From Saccharopolyspora gloriosae (GTDB lineage Bacteria > Actinomycetota > Actinomycetes > Mycobacteriales > Pseudonocardiaceae): a stretch of DNA of 64,000 nucleotides. Positions 26,943 through 36,316 of this stretch are shown in pieces (within the stretch, counting starts at the first letter, position 1; each line of letters starts with the position of its first letter). The stretch covers positions 2,527,470-2,591,469 of the forward strand of contig NZ_CP059557.1 in the NCBI RefSeq assembly GCF_022828475.1, written 5' to 3'. The notes beneath the pieces were generated by a model. It was given only the letters and a program-made list of their open reading frames with translations, had not been told where the DNA came from and ran no database searches. The translations under genes were made by a program, and so were the position numbers.

Positions 26943-27191
26943 GCGGAGTGCCCGGTCGATTGCGGTAGTCGACACGGTCGAACGCCGAGGGCGGCTGGCG
27001 TCGGTGTCCTTACTGGTCAACAGGTTTAAGGATGGCCGCGACGAGCCGCCGCGCACGCAGGTGGCCGCGGATCGTGCGCGAGGAACGGAACGGCCGCCCA
27101 CGCCGCGCCCCTCCGACGAGGGCAGTAGCAGGGCCAGGCGGGCCCACTGGGCGTCAGTTGGGTGTCAGTCAGGACAGCGGTGCGCGACACT

Positions 27192-27240
27192 GATCAAGTG
27201 TCGCCCACCCTGACCACCCAATTTGGAAGACACGCCCTAG
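27192..27240. repeat. 49-bp repeat copy 1 ending in an IS-like terminus
   Basis: This 49-bp block, from GATCAAG to GACACGCCCTAG, recurs in the same orientation at 29179-29227 with 41 of 49 positions identical by eye. Its terminal AGACACGCCCTA resembles, in reverse complement, the left end of the IS remnant at 32612 (AGGGCGTGTCTTG). It contains the stop codon of the CPBP protease gene. It probably marks the scar of an IS end. Confidence 0.7.
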
Positions 27241-28163
27241 TGGTTCGGCTGGGTCGTGGGGCCGTGTTGACGGGCGGATGCGAAGACCGCGGCCGTCGTG
27301 GCGACCGTGGGCACGGCGAGGAGCAGCAGCGCGGGTTCACCTGTACCGCCGAGCAGATCGGTGTGCAGTACCAGCGCGAAGGTGAAGCTGACGGTGTTGT
27401 TCAGAGCGTGGAGGACCACGGCCGTCTCGAGCCCACCCGTACGCCAGGTGATGAGTGCCGCGCCGACGCCGAGAGTCAGGTAGTTCAGGTTCAGCCACGG
27501 GTTGCTCTGGAAGTGGATCGCGCTGAACAACGCTGCGGAGACCACTACGCCGACGATCAGTGCGGTGCGCGGGTTCCGGTTCCAGCTGCTCGCGACACGC
27601 AGGACGAGACCGCGGAACCCGAACTCTTCCCCCGCTGCCTGAAGCGGGGTCAGCAGCAGGGTGACGGCGAGGAGGCCGATCAGATCCGCGCTGCTGAACC
27701 GCGCAGGCTCGACCGGGGTCACAAGCGAGACGATGGCGATGAAGAGAATCGCCAGCGGGCCGGCGAAGAGAAGCGCTCGTCCGAACTCGTCGAACCGGAA
27801 CCGGGAGACGACCGAGATCAGAGAGCGCCCCCGGACCCCGTAGAGCCAGCGCTGCACGAGCATGCTCCACGGGATGAGCAACGCAATGGAGGCTGCCCCG
27901 GCGGCCTGAAAGAGGATCGTGACGTCGTCACCGCCGAGCGTCGGGTTGACCCTCCCCATGGACAGGTCGACTTGGGCCGCCAGCCAGGTGATCACCGATC
28001 CGAACCCGAACAGCCCGACGACCACCAGCACGATGGCGGCGACGCCACGTCCCACCCGTCGACGGTCGTGGACCAGCGCCCGGTGGAAGGGGACGCCGCC
28101 CGCGCGGTCGGTGCCGGTCTCCGCGGCGTCGACCGCCCACAATGCAGTGGTGCTACCTGCCAT
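27237..28163 (-). CDS. CPBP-family intramembrane endopeptidase (CAAX-protease-like)
   Basis: A 308-residue membrane protein with about eight hydrophobic segments. The three family motifs are present: AAGEEFGFRG with the Glu-Glu pair and Arg, FSAIHFQSN, and HALNN. The family cleaves membrane-embedded substrates; bacterial members take part in bacteriocin self-immunity or peptide maturation, but the substrate here is unknown. ATG 28163 is chosen because homology and hydrophobic segments follow it; an upstream extension is not supported. It is divergent from a MerR regulator, and its 3' end lies inside the 49-bp repeat. Confidence 0.9.
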   Translation of the reverse strand: MAGSTTALWAVDAAETGTDRAGGVPFHRALVHDRRRVGRGVAAIVLVVVGLFGFGSVITWLAAQVDLSMGRVNPTLGGDDVTILFQAAGAASIALLIPWSMLVQRWLYGVRGRSLISVVSRFRFDEFGRALLFAGPLAILFIAIVSLVTPVEPARFSSADLIGLLAVTLLLTPLQAAGEEFGFRGLVLRVASSWNRNPRTALIVGVVVSAALFSAIHFQSNPWLNLNYLTLGVGAALITWRTGGLETAVVLHALNNTVSFTFALVLHTDLLGGTGEPALLLLAVPTVATTAAVFASARQHGPTTQPNH

Positions 28164-28226
28164 GCTGTTCTCCGCTTCTCGGTCGTCGGTGGGGAATACC
28201 TGTTCGCCGCGACCAAGTGGACACGT

Positions 28227-28248
28227 TGACGTGACGTCACACTCAAGG
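28227..28248. promoter_or_regulatory. Candidate MerR operator/promoter
   Basis: TTGACGTGACGTCACACTCA lies between the divergent protease and MerR genes. It contains a perfect 10-bp palindrome GTGACGTCAC (28231-28240) next to a TTGACG -35-like hexamer, the arrangement expected for MerR-type regulators that bind between promoter elements. The link to the neighbouring MerR gene is inferred from position only. Confidence 0.5.
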
Positions 28249-28327
28249 CTTGGCTGCGAGGTGATCACCGGCGCGGCGGCCGGCGGAGAGACGGACACGA
28301 GGAATGCGGAGCGGCTGGAGGGCCGGG

Positions 28328-29200
28328 ATGGCGTGGAGCACCAGGGAGATCGCCGAGTTGGCGGGGACGACCGCGCGCACGGTTCGCCACTACCACCAGA
28401 TCGGGCTGTTGCCCGAGCCGGAACGACGTAGCAACGGTTACAAGCAGTACGGCGTGACCCACCTGATCCGTCTGCTGCGGATCAAGCGACTCGCCGAGCT
28501 CGGTGTCGGCCTGCACACCATCGCCCAGCTAACCGATGACGAACATCCGGTGGAGACGTTGCGGGCCCTTGACACCGAGCTCAGCGAACAGATGAGCCGG
28601 TTGAGCAGGGCACGAGCCGAGGTCACGATGATGTTGGAGGAGCAGCTCGCCACGGATCTGCCGCCGGAGTTCGCGGTGACCGTGGCCGTGCCGATGTCCG
28701 ACGCGGACAGGCGTCTGACCTCGGTTCTGGGGAGACTTCTCGATCGCGACGATCGTCGCGCCTACGCGAACCTGGTCGCTTCGGATGCGCGCAGTCAGGT
28801 TGACGACGATTTCGAGTGCCTTGCGGCCGACGCCGCAGAAGCCGTCCGGCACGACCTCGCCGTGCGCATGGCGGCGCACCTGGAGACGCTGCGCGAGCAG
28901 CACCCCGGTGTCTTCGAGCTGGGCTCGTCGGATCCCCGACGCTTCCACTGCACCGTCGAGCAGGTCTCGCAGGAAATCTACAACCCGGCTCAACTCGACG
29001 TGCTGCGCCGGACGACAGCACTGTTCTGGCAGGGCAAGGATCGCGACAGGCCGTCGACGAGTGATCCCGGTAGCTGGGCCTCATCGACGGGCGTCTTTGG
29101 TGACATTCGCCCTCGGCACCACCGCGCCGCGGTGGGTCGAGCTTGCAGTCGAGGGTGGAGGCCGCGCCACCGCAGACCGATCAAACATCGCCTACCCTGA
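28328..29200 (+). CDS. MerR-family transcriptional regulator
   Basis: The N-terminal winged helix is clear: STREIAELAGTTARTVRHYHQIGLL, then the wing with NGYKQY and LIRLLRIKRLAELG. A helical dimerisation region and a C-terminal effector-binding region of about 150 residues follow. ATG 28328 has GGAGGG 5 nt upstream. The last 30 or so residues (after WASSTGVFGD) are Arg-rich and run into the second 49-bp repeat, so the native C terminus has probably been replaced by insertion sequence. It is divergent from the CPBP protease, which it may regulate. Confidence 0.88.
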   Translation: MAWSTREIAELAGTTARTVRHYHQIGLLPEPERRSNGYKQYGVTHLIRLLRIKRLAELGVGLHTIAQLTDDEHPVETLRALDTELSEQMSRLSRARAEVTMMLEEQLATDLPPEFAVTVAVPMSDADRRLTSVLGRLLDRDDRRAYANLVASDARSQVDDDFECLAADAAEAVRHDLAVRMAAHLETLREQHPGVFELGSSDPRRFHCTVEQVSQEIYNPAQLDVLRRTTALFWQGKDRDRPSTSDPGSWASSTGVFGDIRPRHHRAAVGRACSRGWRPRHRRPIKHRLP

Positions 29201-29227
29201 CCGCCCATTCTGGGAGACACGCCCTAG
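29179..29227. repeat. 49-bp repeat copy 2
   Basis: Second copy of the repeat at 27192-27240, same orientation, ending in the identical GACACGCCCTAG. It overlaps the 3' end of the MerR gene. Together the copies bracket a 2-kb protease/regulator pair. Confidence 0.7.
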
Positions 29228-30933
29228 TGCGCGCGCTGCCGTCCGTAACGGATTGATCCGATGTACGGAAACCGGGCGTGGGGCTCTCACACGTGAGCCA
29301 CACCAAGTACGGGTCTCTCAGCAAAGCCCCGATCACGCTCGGCAGCGGGCACTGGACGGCTGGCTCCGCGCGGCGACCAACATCGAGCATCGCCCGAGCC
29401 GCTCTCCGGCAACCTCACTCGTAGCCAGCTCAGGACATGTCAAGAAGCTACTCATCCATATGCAATGACGTCTTCACGTCACTGCTTCTCGTCGAGATTT
29501 GATGCTCTTGCGGCAGCCCAAGAGGGACGCCTTTATGCGACCCGCTCATATGCTGACCAAAAAGATCCGGCAGCGATTCTATCCGGGAGCACAGCAGGGG
29601 GCAGGGGAGACCGCCTTATTCCCATTCAGCGCTGAAAGTCCTGGAAGAGAGCGTCGAGTGCGCGTCCGACACGCTCGGCACCCCATCTGGAGACAAGTTC
29701 GTCGAATTTTTGGCACGCTTGTTCGAGGTCGCTAGAAGCAAGCTCCAGCAGGTCTGATACGCGGCCGGTCAGCCAAATCTGGAGCAGCGCGTCTTCATGT
29801 ACCGGCTTCGGTCTCTGGACAGCCTGTCTGTGCATGGATCAACAGTATTAGGACGTAAGGACCAGTTGCATTCATCTCTTCGGGGTTACTCAGTGGTACT
29901 CCGCAACATACTGGGCTGGCCGCACCGGGCGTTACAGCCCGTGGGCGGCCGGAGGATTGGGCTGGTTCCCGACTGGAGGCGTTGACGCCCCTGGCGGGCT
30001 GGATCGGCTCATCGGCGAGGGGGCTCTGCGGTGCCTCCGGCGTCTCACCTCCGGTGGGGGTCAGGCGGCGGCGCCGGGAACCGGCCAGACCCGCCCAGAG
30101 GTGCCGCTTATGGGACAAGGTCCCTCTCGGATGAGTGCTACCCGTCGTGCTGCGGCGCAATATAATTAGTCACATTTGTGTGACAGGGAGGGCCATGGGG
30201 TAGTGAACGGGTTCGCGGATGCAGCTCAGCCGCACGGCGCGCGGATTATGGCATGCCGGCTTCGTGCTCAAGTGGGGCTGCCGATCGTCGAGGCGAAATC
30301 GCAGCGATCGAGCTTCAACAGTGGGATGAAACTTGGACGTTCGCTCCTCGTGTCCATTGTTTTGTTAGGTTCGCGCAGCGCATGATGGCAAGACTTCGGG
30401 TTCGTGGCCGACCGCGTCAGCACTCCAGCCGTCCGCGCGGTAGGCTCGCCCCTTTGGAAGCGAGCCGTCGGTCAGAAATCGTGGCGATGGCACCAGCATG
30501 TCCACGAGGTCAGCGCGGGGCGAAAGGCTAGAGCCATCTAGCTAGCGCGGAGGGTGGCATAAGCTGAATCATCAGAGCATAGAGTGCCGGTCTCGGCTCC
30601 TTCGATTCTTTGTCGGTGGGGCCGTTTTATGCGGGGCACCTGATGGGTGTTCGGGCGCCAGCGATCGAGAGATCTGTGACGAGCCGGTTACGTAAAGTAC
30701 TTGGTTCGATCAATACGTGCAGCGAACCAAGCAAGCGCGAAGGTTTCGTCGCAGCTCTGCGGTAAGAAGCGCACCTTGATCGATGTCGAAATTGCGTTCG
30801 CCCTCCGCTCTACGTGTCCCGCTCTGTCCTCCGCAGCGCTAGGTGTGATGCCGCACACGAAACCCAGTGCGTCATGGCTCGTCCGGGTGGCCGTCACACG
30901 GGCGTACAAGTGCTCTGAACGGGGGTTCTGAAC
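29228..30933. other. Gene-poor stretch
   Basis: No gene in this 1.7-kb stretch has family support. The base composition is more AT-rich than the surroundings, with sequences such as AATATAATTAGTCACAT near 30160. The only reading with some coding character is a minus-strand 69-codon frame at 29626-29835, listed separately. The segment probably is decayed sequence between insertion-element scars and the WhiB gene. Confidence 0.5.
29626..29835 (-). CDS. Possible small helical protein
   Basis: A 69-residue frame with amphipathic helices (LLELASSDLEQACQKFDELVSRW, ERVGRALDALFQDF as two blocks). Third-position GC is only about 60 percent, compatible with a transferred gene. No ribosome site precedes the ATG and no family is recognised, so this is a tentative call. 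Confidence 0.3.
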   Translation of the reverse strand: MHRQAVQRPKPVHEDALLQIWLTGRVSDLLELASSDLEQACQKFDELVSRWGAERVGRALDALFQDFQR

Positions 30934-31251
30934 ATGCGCATTGTTGACGCCAAACCGGCGGCCGAAGATCGACAGTCGGACTGGTACCAGTCCGGACTGT
31001 GCGCGCAGACCGACCCGGAGGCCTTTTTCCCTGAGCAAGGCCAGCCGGGTACGGCGGCTAAACGCATCTGCGGCGCCTGCCCTGTCCGAGAGGCCTGCCT
31101 CGAACACTCGTTGCTGCACGACGAGAGGTACGGGATTTGGGGTGGGCTAGGAGAAACCGATCGCCGCAAGCTGCGTGCCGCTGCTCAGTCCCACAACGAT
31201 TTGCCCGCACCTCGGCGCGACACCACGATACGGCGGCAGGACGTGGCGTGA
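30934..31251 (+). CDS. WhiB-family iron-sulfur regulator
   Basis: A 105-residue Wbl protein. The four cluster cysteines are Cys23, Cys46, Cys49 and Cys55 (C-X22-C-X2-C-X5-C), and the GIWGG turn is at 67-71, followed by a short basic tail. Wbl proteins bind a [4Fe-4S] cluster and control transcription with the principal sigma factor. The ATG follows a GGGGG at a workable distance. It is 46 nt upstream of a zinc-ribbon protein gene on the same strand; together these could be the cargo or regulators of an integrated element. Confidence 0.93.
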   Translation: MRIVDAKPAAEDRQSDWYQSGLCAQTDPEAFFPEQGQPGTAAKRICGACPVREACLEHSLLHDERYGIWGGLGETDRRKLRAAAQSHNDLPAPRRDTTIRRQDVA

Positions 31252-31296
31252 ATTTTTACAAGCCCTGCTGCACAACCCAGCAACGAAGGAGGCGTG

Positions 31297-31653
31297 ATGG
31301 CTGACAGCACTCCGACACCGAACGTCGAACTCGAGAACGCTCTCACGGCGTTCGAACGAGCACTGGTGGAACACGTACAGACTCATGAACGTCATGCCAC
31401 CGTCGAAGACGAGGACGAACATCTCCGTGACCTGCGAGTAGCAGTGCTTCAACGAGCCACCGCATTACCGTCCACGACTTGGCCCCGATCGCGGTGCTCA
31501 CGCTGCCACGGGAAGCAGACGATAACGACTTTGCGAGCCCGATATGTCACCGACGCCACACCCCACTTCGTTCTCGCCCCGCGAATGTGCCCGCAATGCA
31601 GAGGGACCGGAATGAAGCTCTCCCTAGCTGACGACCAGTCCGACATCCGCTGA
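31297..31653 (+). CDS. Small zinc-ribbon protein with DnaJ-like cysteine pairs
   Basis: A 118-residue protein. The first 60 residues are helical and acidic; the second half has SRCSRCHGK and, about 30 residues later, MCPQCRGTGMKL, two CXXC pairs of the DnaJ central-domain type likely to bind one zinc ion. An AAGGAGG site lies just before the tandem GTG-ATG; ATG 31297 is preferred. No further family is recognised. It follows the WhiB gene by 45 nt. Confidence 0.7.
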   Translation: MADSTPTPNVELENALTAFERALVEHVQTHERHATVEDEDEHLRDLRVAVLQRATALPSTTWPRSRCSRCHGKQTITTLRARYVTDATPHFVLAPRMCPQCRGTGMKLSLADDQSDIR

Positions 31654-31906
31654 GGCTCGGGGCCAGGATACGAGGCCCCCACCTCGTTGCATTGGCGGAC
31701 CGCCCGCAGCGCTCCGAAATTGCGGCCGATGCGACACTGCCTGATCCTCACGCGTCCGGCCGTTACCGTGCACCGCTGACGCCTTCGTCCGCGCAGGGTG
31801 GCTCCTGGCGGTTGGTACCCGCTCCAGCGGACCGGGGCATTCGACGCGCGGTGTGGTCAATGGCGTCTGCGAGACGGGTTGGTCTTCCGGCGAGTGTGGC
31901 AGGTTC

Positions 31907-32610
31907 TCACGCCAGGGCAGGGCTTCGGCGGTACTGGGCGGCCCAAGTGGCAGTGCGCAACTGTCTCTTGCCACGCCACCGGGCGATGGCCCAGGACAGT
32001 CGCTGCCGATGTTGTTCGAACCGCGGCCCGTCCCAGAGGTTCCACTCTTCGTGCGGGTCCGTGTTCAGATCGAACAATTCTCCTCCGTCGGAGTCGATGA
32101 ACTCGACGAGCTTCATGCTCTGATCTCGAACCATGGTCATGAGTTCCGTTTCTTGGAGAATCATGTCGCGAGCGAGCTTGGAAAACACGTGTTCTCGGCC
32201 CGCCCACTCCTCGCCGCGCAGCGCGGGTAGCAGCGACTCCGCCTCCATCCACCCCGGCGGCGTGATACCCGCGAGCTCCCAGCACCGTCGGGCCGAGGTC
32301 TATCAGCGACGCGAGCCCTTCCACGACCTGCCCGGCCCTCACTATCGGGCCCCGCACTAGCGCGGGGGCGCACACGCTCGGGTCGTGCATGGACCACTTC
32401 TGGATGTGGCCGTGGTCGTTAAGACAGTCGCCGTGGTCGGACGTGAAGATGATGACCGTGTCGTCGAGCACCCCGCGACGGTCCAGCGCTTCGATGATGG
32501 CGCCCATCTGGTCGTCGATATTGGAGATGTTCGCCATGTAGTGCTGGCGCTGGCGCGCCAGTTGTTCCTCGGTGGGGTTCTCCAGGTGCACGATTCCGCC
32601 GTGGTCGACC
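31907..32610 (-). pseudogene. Sulfatase remnant truncated by an IS end
   Basis: The minus strand encodes the C-terminal half of a type I sulfatase. From about 32610 to 32290 it reads QRQHYMANISNIDDQMGAI-type sequence, then DTVIIFTSDHGD, a metal-binding motif, and QKWSMHDPSV. A frameshift near 32260-32290 moves it into another frame that continues with EAESLLPALRGEEW, VEFIDSDGGELFDLNTDPHE and ends at 31907. The N-terminal half with the formylglycine CXPXR motif is absent because the IS remnant begins at about 32612. The gene is therefore dead. Confidence 0.85.
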
Positions 32611-32611
32611 T

Positions 32612-32808
32612 CTAAGGGCGTGTCTTGTTTGGGTCTTGGCCCGTCATCCGGGGTGATCGTTTGTCGTGGTTGATGCGTTGTCACGGCGGTTGGTTCTTGA
32701 CGAGTTGTGGGAGCTGGTCGAGCCGTTGATTCCGGAGGTTGAGGACCGCCCGCAGGGTGGTGGCCGGGCGCCGGTGAACCCTCGGATGGTGTTCACGGCG
32801 ATCGTGCT
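32612..32808 (+). mobile_element. Truncated IS5/IS427-type left end
   Basis: This is a diverged copy of the left about 190 bp of the element at 22630. It has a terminal AGGGCGTGTCTTGTTTGG and the transposase start with SRRLVLDELWELVEPLIPE and [13 protein letters not shown]. After the codons for TAIV at about 32808 the similarity stops abruptly. It lies exactly at the break point of the sulfatase gene. The following 370 nt hold no recognisable gene. Confidence 0.85.
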
Positions 32809-33184
32809 GGTCGGCCGCTGGTTCCTGCTGAGCGTCGAGATCTTGCAGATCGTGCTGGTCCCGCCGAGTGCGAACGACAGCTGCTTGGATCAGGGCTTTC
32901 GACTTCCCCGGTGGTGCGGTTCGGCCTGTCGAGCGACGAGTCGCGCAGCGGAGCGACGTGCCGGCCCGGCGCCCGCACGAGCGGGCTCCATCCGCACCAC
33001 AGGTCAAGCTGCTCCGCTGAGTCGGGCACCTTCCCGCAGTTTCTTGTACCGCGGCGTAACAGCGGCACGCTTTCCGGAACCGCTTGTTTTTCCGGATGTC
33101 GTCGTTCGGAAACAGCCGGTCGTTGGAATGGTTCTCATCGGCAGCGACGAGGTTCCGCCTCGTCTTCCCGCTACTGGAGGACCG

Positions 33185-33484
33185 ATGCCAGAGATGCGGT
33201 TTCGAGTGCGTTGGCCGGACGGTGCGGTCCAGCAGTGCTACTCGCCATCCACGATCATCGAAGATTACTTCGAGGTCGGTCGTACCTACGAGGTCACCGA
33301 CTTCGTCGAACGCAGCAGGCAGGCGCTTCGGATCGCCGACGAACGGGTGCGGGCGAAGTTCGGCTTCGGCTGCACCGCTGCCGAAGGGCAGCTGGCCGAG
33401 ATCAACGCGACCGCCCGCGAACACCCGTCCGATGGGCGGGTCGTCGTCGAGGCGATGCACTCCCCTGCGGGGAGGCGGCGATGA
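33185..33484 (+). CDS. MSMEG_0570 family protein (Nit1C cluster, NitG-like)
   Basis: A 99-residue protein with the family signature [13 protein letters not shown], then QCYSPSTII and [19 protein letters not shown]. Members occur almost only in Nit1C nitrilase clusters, are induced by nitrogen starvation in some hosts, and have no known activity. ATG 33185 has GGAGG 5 nt upstream; the reading frame is open further 5' into IS sequence, which is coincidental. Its stop overlaps the start of the flavoprotein gene (ATGA), so it is the first gene of the operon. Confidence 0.92.
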   Translation: MPEMRFRVRWPDGAVQQCYSPSTIIEDYFEVGRTYEVTDFVERSRQALRIADERVRAKFGFGCTAAEGQLAEINATAREHPSDGRVVVEAMHSPAGRRR

Positions 33485-34791
33485 CCCCGCGCGAGTCGCG
33501 TTACCCGGTCGTGGTGGTGGGCGGTGGGCAGGCGGGACTGTCGGCCAGCTACTGCTTGCGGCAGCGGGGAATCCGGCACGTCGTGTTCGAGGCCGAGCGG
33601 CTGGGCCACGACTGGCGGTCCCGTCGCTGGGATTCGTTCTGTCTCGTCACCCCCAACTGGCAGTGCGCGCTGCCGGGATTCGAGTACCGGGGAGCCGATC
33701 CGGACGGGTTCATGCTGCGCGACGAGATCGTGTCCTATTTGGAGAGCTACGCCGAATCCTTTGGCGCACCGGTGCTGGAAGGGGTGCGTGTCACGCGATT
33801 GCGACGGTCCACCGGTGGATCGTACCTGCTGGACACGACGGTGGGGGAGATCACCGCCGAACAGGTGGTGGTCGCCACCGGCGCTTACCACGAGCAGAGC
33901 AGACCGGCTGTGGCCGAACGGATCCCGGCCGGTATCGAACAGCTGCACTCGGCCGACTACCGCGACTCCGCGGCGCTCCCACCCGGTGACGTGCTGGTCG
34001 TGGGCAGCGGTCAGTCGGGCGCACAGATCGCCGAGGACCTGCACTTGGCGGGACGCGGTGTGCACCTGGCCGTCGGCAACGCACCCCGGGTGGCGCGGTT
34101 CTACCGGGGCCGCGACTGCGTGGCGTGGCTGGACGAGATGGGGCATTACGCCAAGACCATCGACGATTTCGCGGACCCCGCCCAGGTGCGGAAGCGGGTG
34201 AACCACTACGTCACCGGCCGGGATGGTGGGCGGGACATCGATCTGCGCACCTTCGCGGTCCAGGGCATGCGACTGTACGGGCACCTGCTCGACATCCGTG
34301 ACGGCCGGGCCGCGTTCGGCGACGACCTCAAGTCCGGGTTGGACGCGGCGGACCAGGTGATGGAGTCCATCAAGGACGCCATCGACGCGCACATAGCGGC
34401 TCGCGGTATCGACGCGCCCACCGAGGCCCGGTACACGCCGGTGTGGGAGCCGGACCCGGCGACCCATCCGCGAGAGCTGGGGTTGGCCGAGGCCGGGATC
34501 ACGACGCTGATCTGGTCTACCGGGTTCCGCCCGGACTACCGCTGGATCGAGGTCCCCGTGTTCGACGGTCGCGGTCATCCGGTGCACCGCCGTGGCGTGA
34601 CCAGCGCTCCCGGGCTGCACTTCCTCGGGCTTCCCTGGCAGCACACCTGGGGATCCGGCCGGATGGAAGGGGTCGGCAGGGATGCGCGGTACCTCGTCGA
34701 GCGGATCGCCGCGTCCCGCCGCATCACCGACGTGTGCGGTGCGCTCACCGGCAGATCGCCGTCACGTTCCGCCGTCCCGTCCCCGAATTGA
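33481..34791 (+). CDS. MSMEG_0569 family flavin-dependent oxidoreductase (NitH-like)
   Basis: A 436-residue FAD/NAD(P)H monooxygenase-like protein. The FAD Rossmann motif [11 protein letters not shown] is at the N terminus, and the NADPH motif [15 protein letters not shown] is near residue 180. [10 protein letters not shown] block and a C-terminal [17 protein letters not shown] block match the Nit1C flavoprotein. In Nit1C clusters it is one of the conserved genes and is thought to oxidise a nitrogen-containing intermediate; the substrate is not established. It overlaps the upstream gene by 4 nt and is 8 nt from the amidohydrolase gene. Confidence 0.92.
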   Translation: MTPRESRYPVVVVGGGQAGLSASYCLRQRGIRHVVFEAERLGHDWRSRRWDSFCLVTPNWQCALPGFEYRGADPDGFMLRDEIVSYLESYAESFGAPVLEGVRVTRLRRSTGGSYLLDTTVGEITAEQVVVATGAYHEQSRPAVAERIPAGIEQLHSADYRDSAALPPGDVLVVGSGQSGAQIAEDLHLAGRGVHLAVGNAPRVARFYRGRDCVAWLDEMGHYAKTIDDFADPAQVRKRVNHYVTGRDGGRDIDLRTFAVQGMRLYGHLLDIRDGRAAFGDDLKSGLDAADQVMESIKDAIDAHIAARGIDAPTEARYTPVWEPDPATHPRELGLAEAGITTLIWSTGFRPDYRWIEVPVFDGRGHPVHRRGVTSAPGLHFLGLPWQHTWGSGRMEGVGRDARYLVERIAASRRITDVCGALTGRSPSRSAVPSPN

Positions 34792-34799
34792 GGTGAGCA

Positions 34800-35627
34800 G
34801 TGAGCGACCACCTGGTCTTCGACGCGCACCGGCATCTCGGGGTGCTGCCGCCGTATCCCTTCTACGGTGGTCCGGCCATCAATGCCGACACCACCGCCCG
34901 AGCCACGGTCGGCCAGTTGCTGTCCGATCTGGACGCGGAGGGGACCGAACGAGCCCTGGTACTGCCGAACTACGGCGTGCCCGACCCTGACGTCGCCTTC
35001 GCGCACAACGAGCTGGTCCTGGAAGCCGCCCAGCGGGACGACCGGGTCCGCGCCGGGCTGTGGGTCTCCGCACGACCGGAAGATCGAGCGCGCACGGCGA
35101 AGGCGCTCGCGCTGGCCGGTGAAACCGGTGTGCGGGCGCTGAAGCTGAGCTTCCTACTCGGAGGATCACCGACGGCGCCGGAGTGCCGACCCCTGCTCGA
35201 CGAGATCTTCGCGGTCGCCGAGTGCCACGACCTGGTCGTGCACGTGCACACCTCGCCGGGCGCCGCCTCCGACATCGACCAGGTGGGCAACCTGGTCGAG
35301 TGGTACGCCGATCGGTGCGCGGTGCACCTGGTGCACTTCGGCGGAGGCATGAGCGGCCACATCAAGCTGGCCGGTTCGCGGTTCTTCGACTGGGTCGCCG
35401 CCGGGAAGCGCGTGTACACCGACCTCTCCTGGGCCATCGGCTTCGCCCCGCACTGGCTCGCCCGGGAGATCGAGCACCGCGGCATCGGCCACGACCGCGT
35501 GCTGTTCGCCAGCGACCAACCGTGGGGTGACTTTCCCGGCGAGTACGCCCGGATGCGGTCCGCGGCTGGTGACGGCTACTTCGGCGAGCTCGTGTTCCGC
35601 GAGACCTTCGCCGCGCTCTACGACTGA
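34800..35627 (+). CDS. Amidohydrolase-family protein in the Nit1C operon
   Basis: A 275-residue amidohydrolase_2-type TIM barrel. It has FDAHRHLG near the N terminus (first metal pair), VHVHTSPG mid-protein, HLVHFGGG, and a C-terminal LFASDQPWGDFP with the catalytic-type Asp. It would hydrolyse or decarboxylate a small substrate with one metal ion. The GTG start follows GAGGTGAG. This gene is present in some, not all, Nit1C clusters, so it may adapt the pathway to a particular nitrile or product. It is flanked by conserved Nit1C genes in one transcript. Confidence 0.85.
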   Translation: MSDHLVFDAHRHLGVLPPYPFYGGPAINADTTARATVGQLLSDLDAEGTERALVLPNYGVPDPDVAFAHNELVLEAAQRDDRVRAGLWVSARPEDRARTAKALALAGETGVRALKLSFLLGGSPTAPECRPLLDEIFAVAECHDLVVHVHTSPGAASDIDQVGNLVEWYADRCAVHLVHFGGGMSGHIKLAGSRFFDWVAAGKRVYTDLSWAIGFAPHWLAREIEHRGIGHDRVLFASDQPWGDFPGEYARMRSAAGDGYFGELVFRETFAALYD

Positions 35628-35653
35628 AAAACACCTTGATCAGAGGAGAAATC

Positions 35654-36175
35654 ATGACCGAGACCGTCGAACTCACCGATGTCGAGCGCAAGTCCCGCGA
35701 CGAGATCCCGCACCCGTCGCTGCCGGAAGGGTCCAGCATCTACGGGGCTACCAAGGTGTTCCCCGACTACGAGGCGGAGAACGGGGAAACCTACTTCACG
35801 TTGGTGCACGGCATCGCGCACGAGTCCTCGGTGAGCTTCGTGGCCGTGCTGCAGGCGACCCGCGCGCTGCGCAAGGGCTTCGAGTCGGCCGTGTACTTCT
35901 ACGGACCGGGTTCGCTGAACTGCCTGGCCACCCGCGGATTCCCGACCACGGGGAACTCCGCCTTCCCCGGTGAGCACAACATCAACGACCAGCTCAAGAC
36001 CTTCATCGCCGAGGGCGGAAAGGTGTACTGCTGCCGGTTCGGGCTCTCGCTGCACGGCGCGCGGGAGGAAGACCTCATCGAAGGCGTCATCCCCACCCAC
36101 CCGCTCGACGTGCAGGACGCGATCATCCACTACGCCCGGAAGGGCGCGATCATCAACTCCACCTATCAGCTCTGA
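35654..36175 (+). CDS. MSMEG_0572 / Sll0783 family protein (NitB-like)
   Basis: A 173-residue protein of the MSMEG_0572/Sll0783 family, recognisable from HPSLPEGSSIYGATKVFPDY, a GPGSLNCLATRGFPTTG-like block, and a C-terminal AIIHYARKGAIINSTYQL-type end. In Synechocystis the Sll0783 operon is induced by nitrogen starvation. It resembles DsrE/F-fold sulfur-relay proteins in general shape but activity is unknown. ATG 35654 has AGGAG 6 nt upstream. The gene ends 141 nt before the radical SAM gene, the largest gap in the operon. Confidence 0.92.
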   Translation: MTETVELTDVERKSRDEIPHPSLPEGSSIYGATKVFPDYEAENGETYFTLVHGIAHESSVSFVAVLQATRALRKGFESAVYFYGPGSLNCLATRGFPTTGNSAFPGEHNINDQLKTFIAEGGKVYCCRFGLSLHGAREEDLIEGVIPTHPLDVQDAIIHYARKGAIINSTYQL

Positions 36176-36316
36176 GCCGCTGTTCCGAAGTTCTCATCCC
36201 GGAATTCGCCGCAGCGCGCGGTGGTGCCGTCCGCGCACCCGCCTCGGACTTCGGTTCGACCGCGGGTGCCGGGCGCCGCGTGCGGGGGGATCGCAGGTTT
36301 TTCATGGAGGTGTGTC

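Noticed and set aside
30176-30931. Several short plus-strand frames before the WhiB gene
   Set aside because: No ribosome sites, no family pattern and poor third-position bias.
32666-33484. Transposase fused to the MSMEG_0570-type protein
   Set aside because: The transposase similarity ends at about 32808 and the Nit1C protein has its own GGAGG and ATG at 33185; the open frame is accidental.
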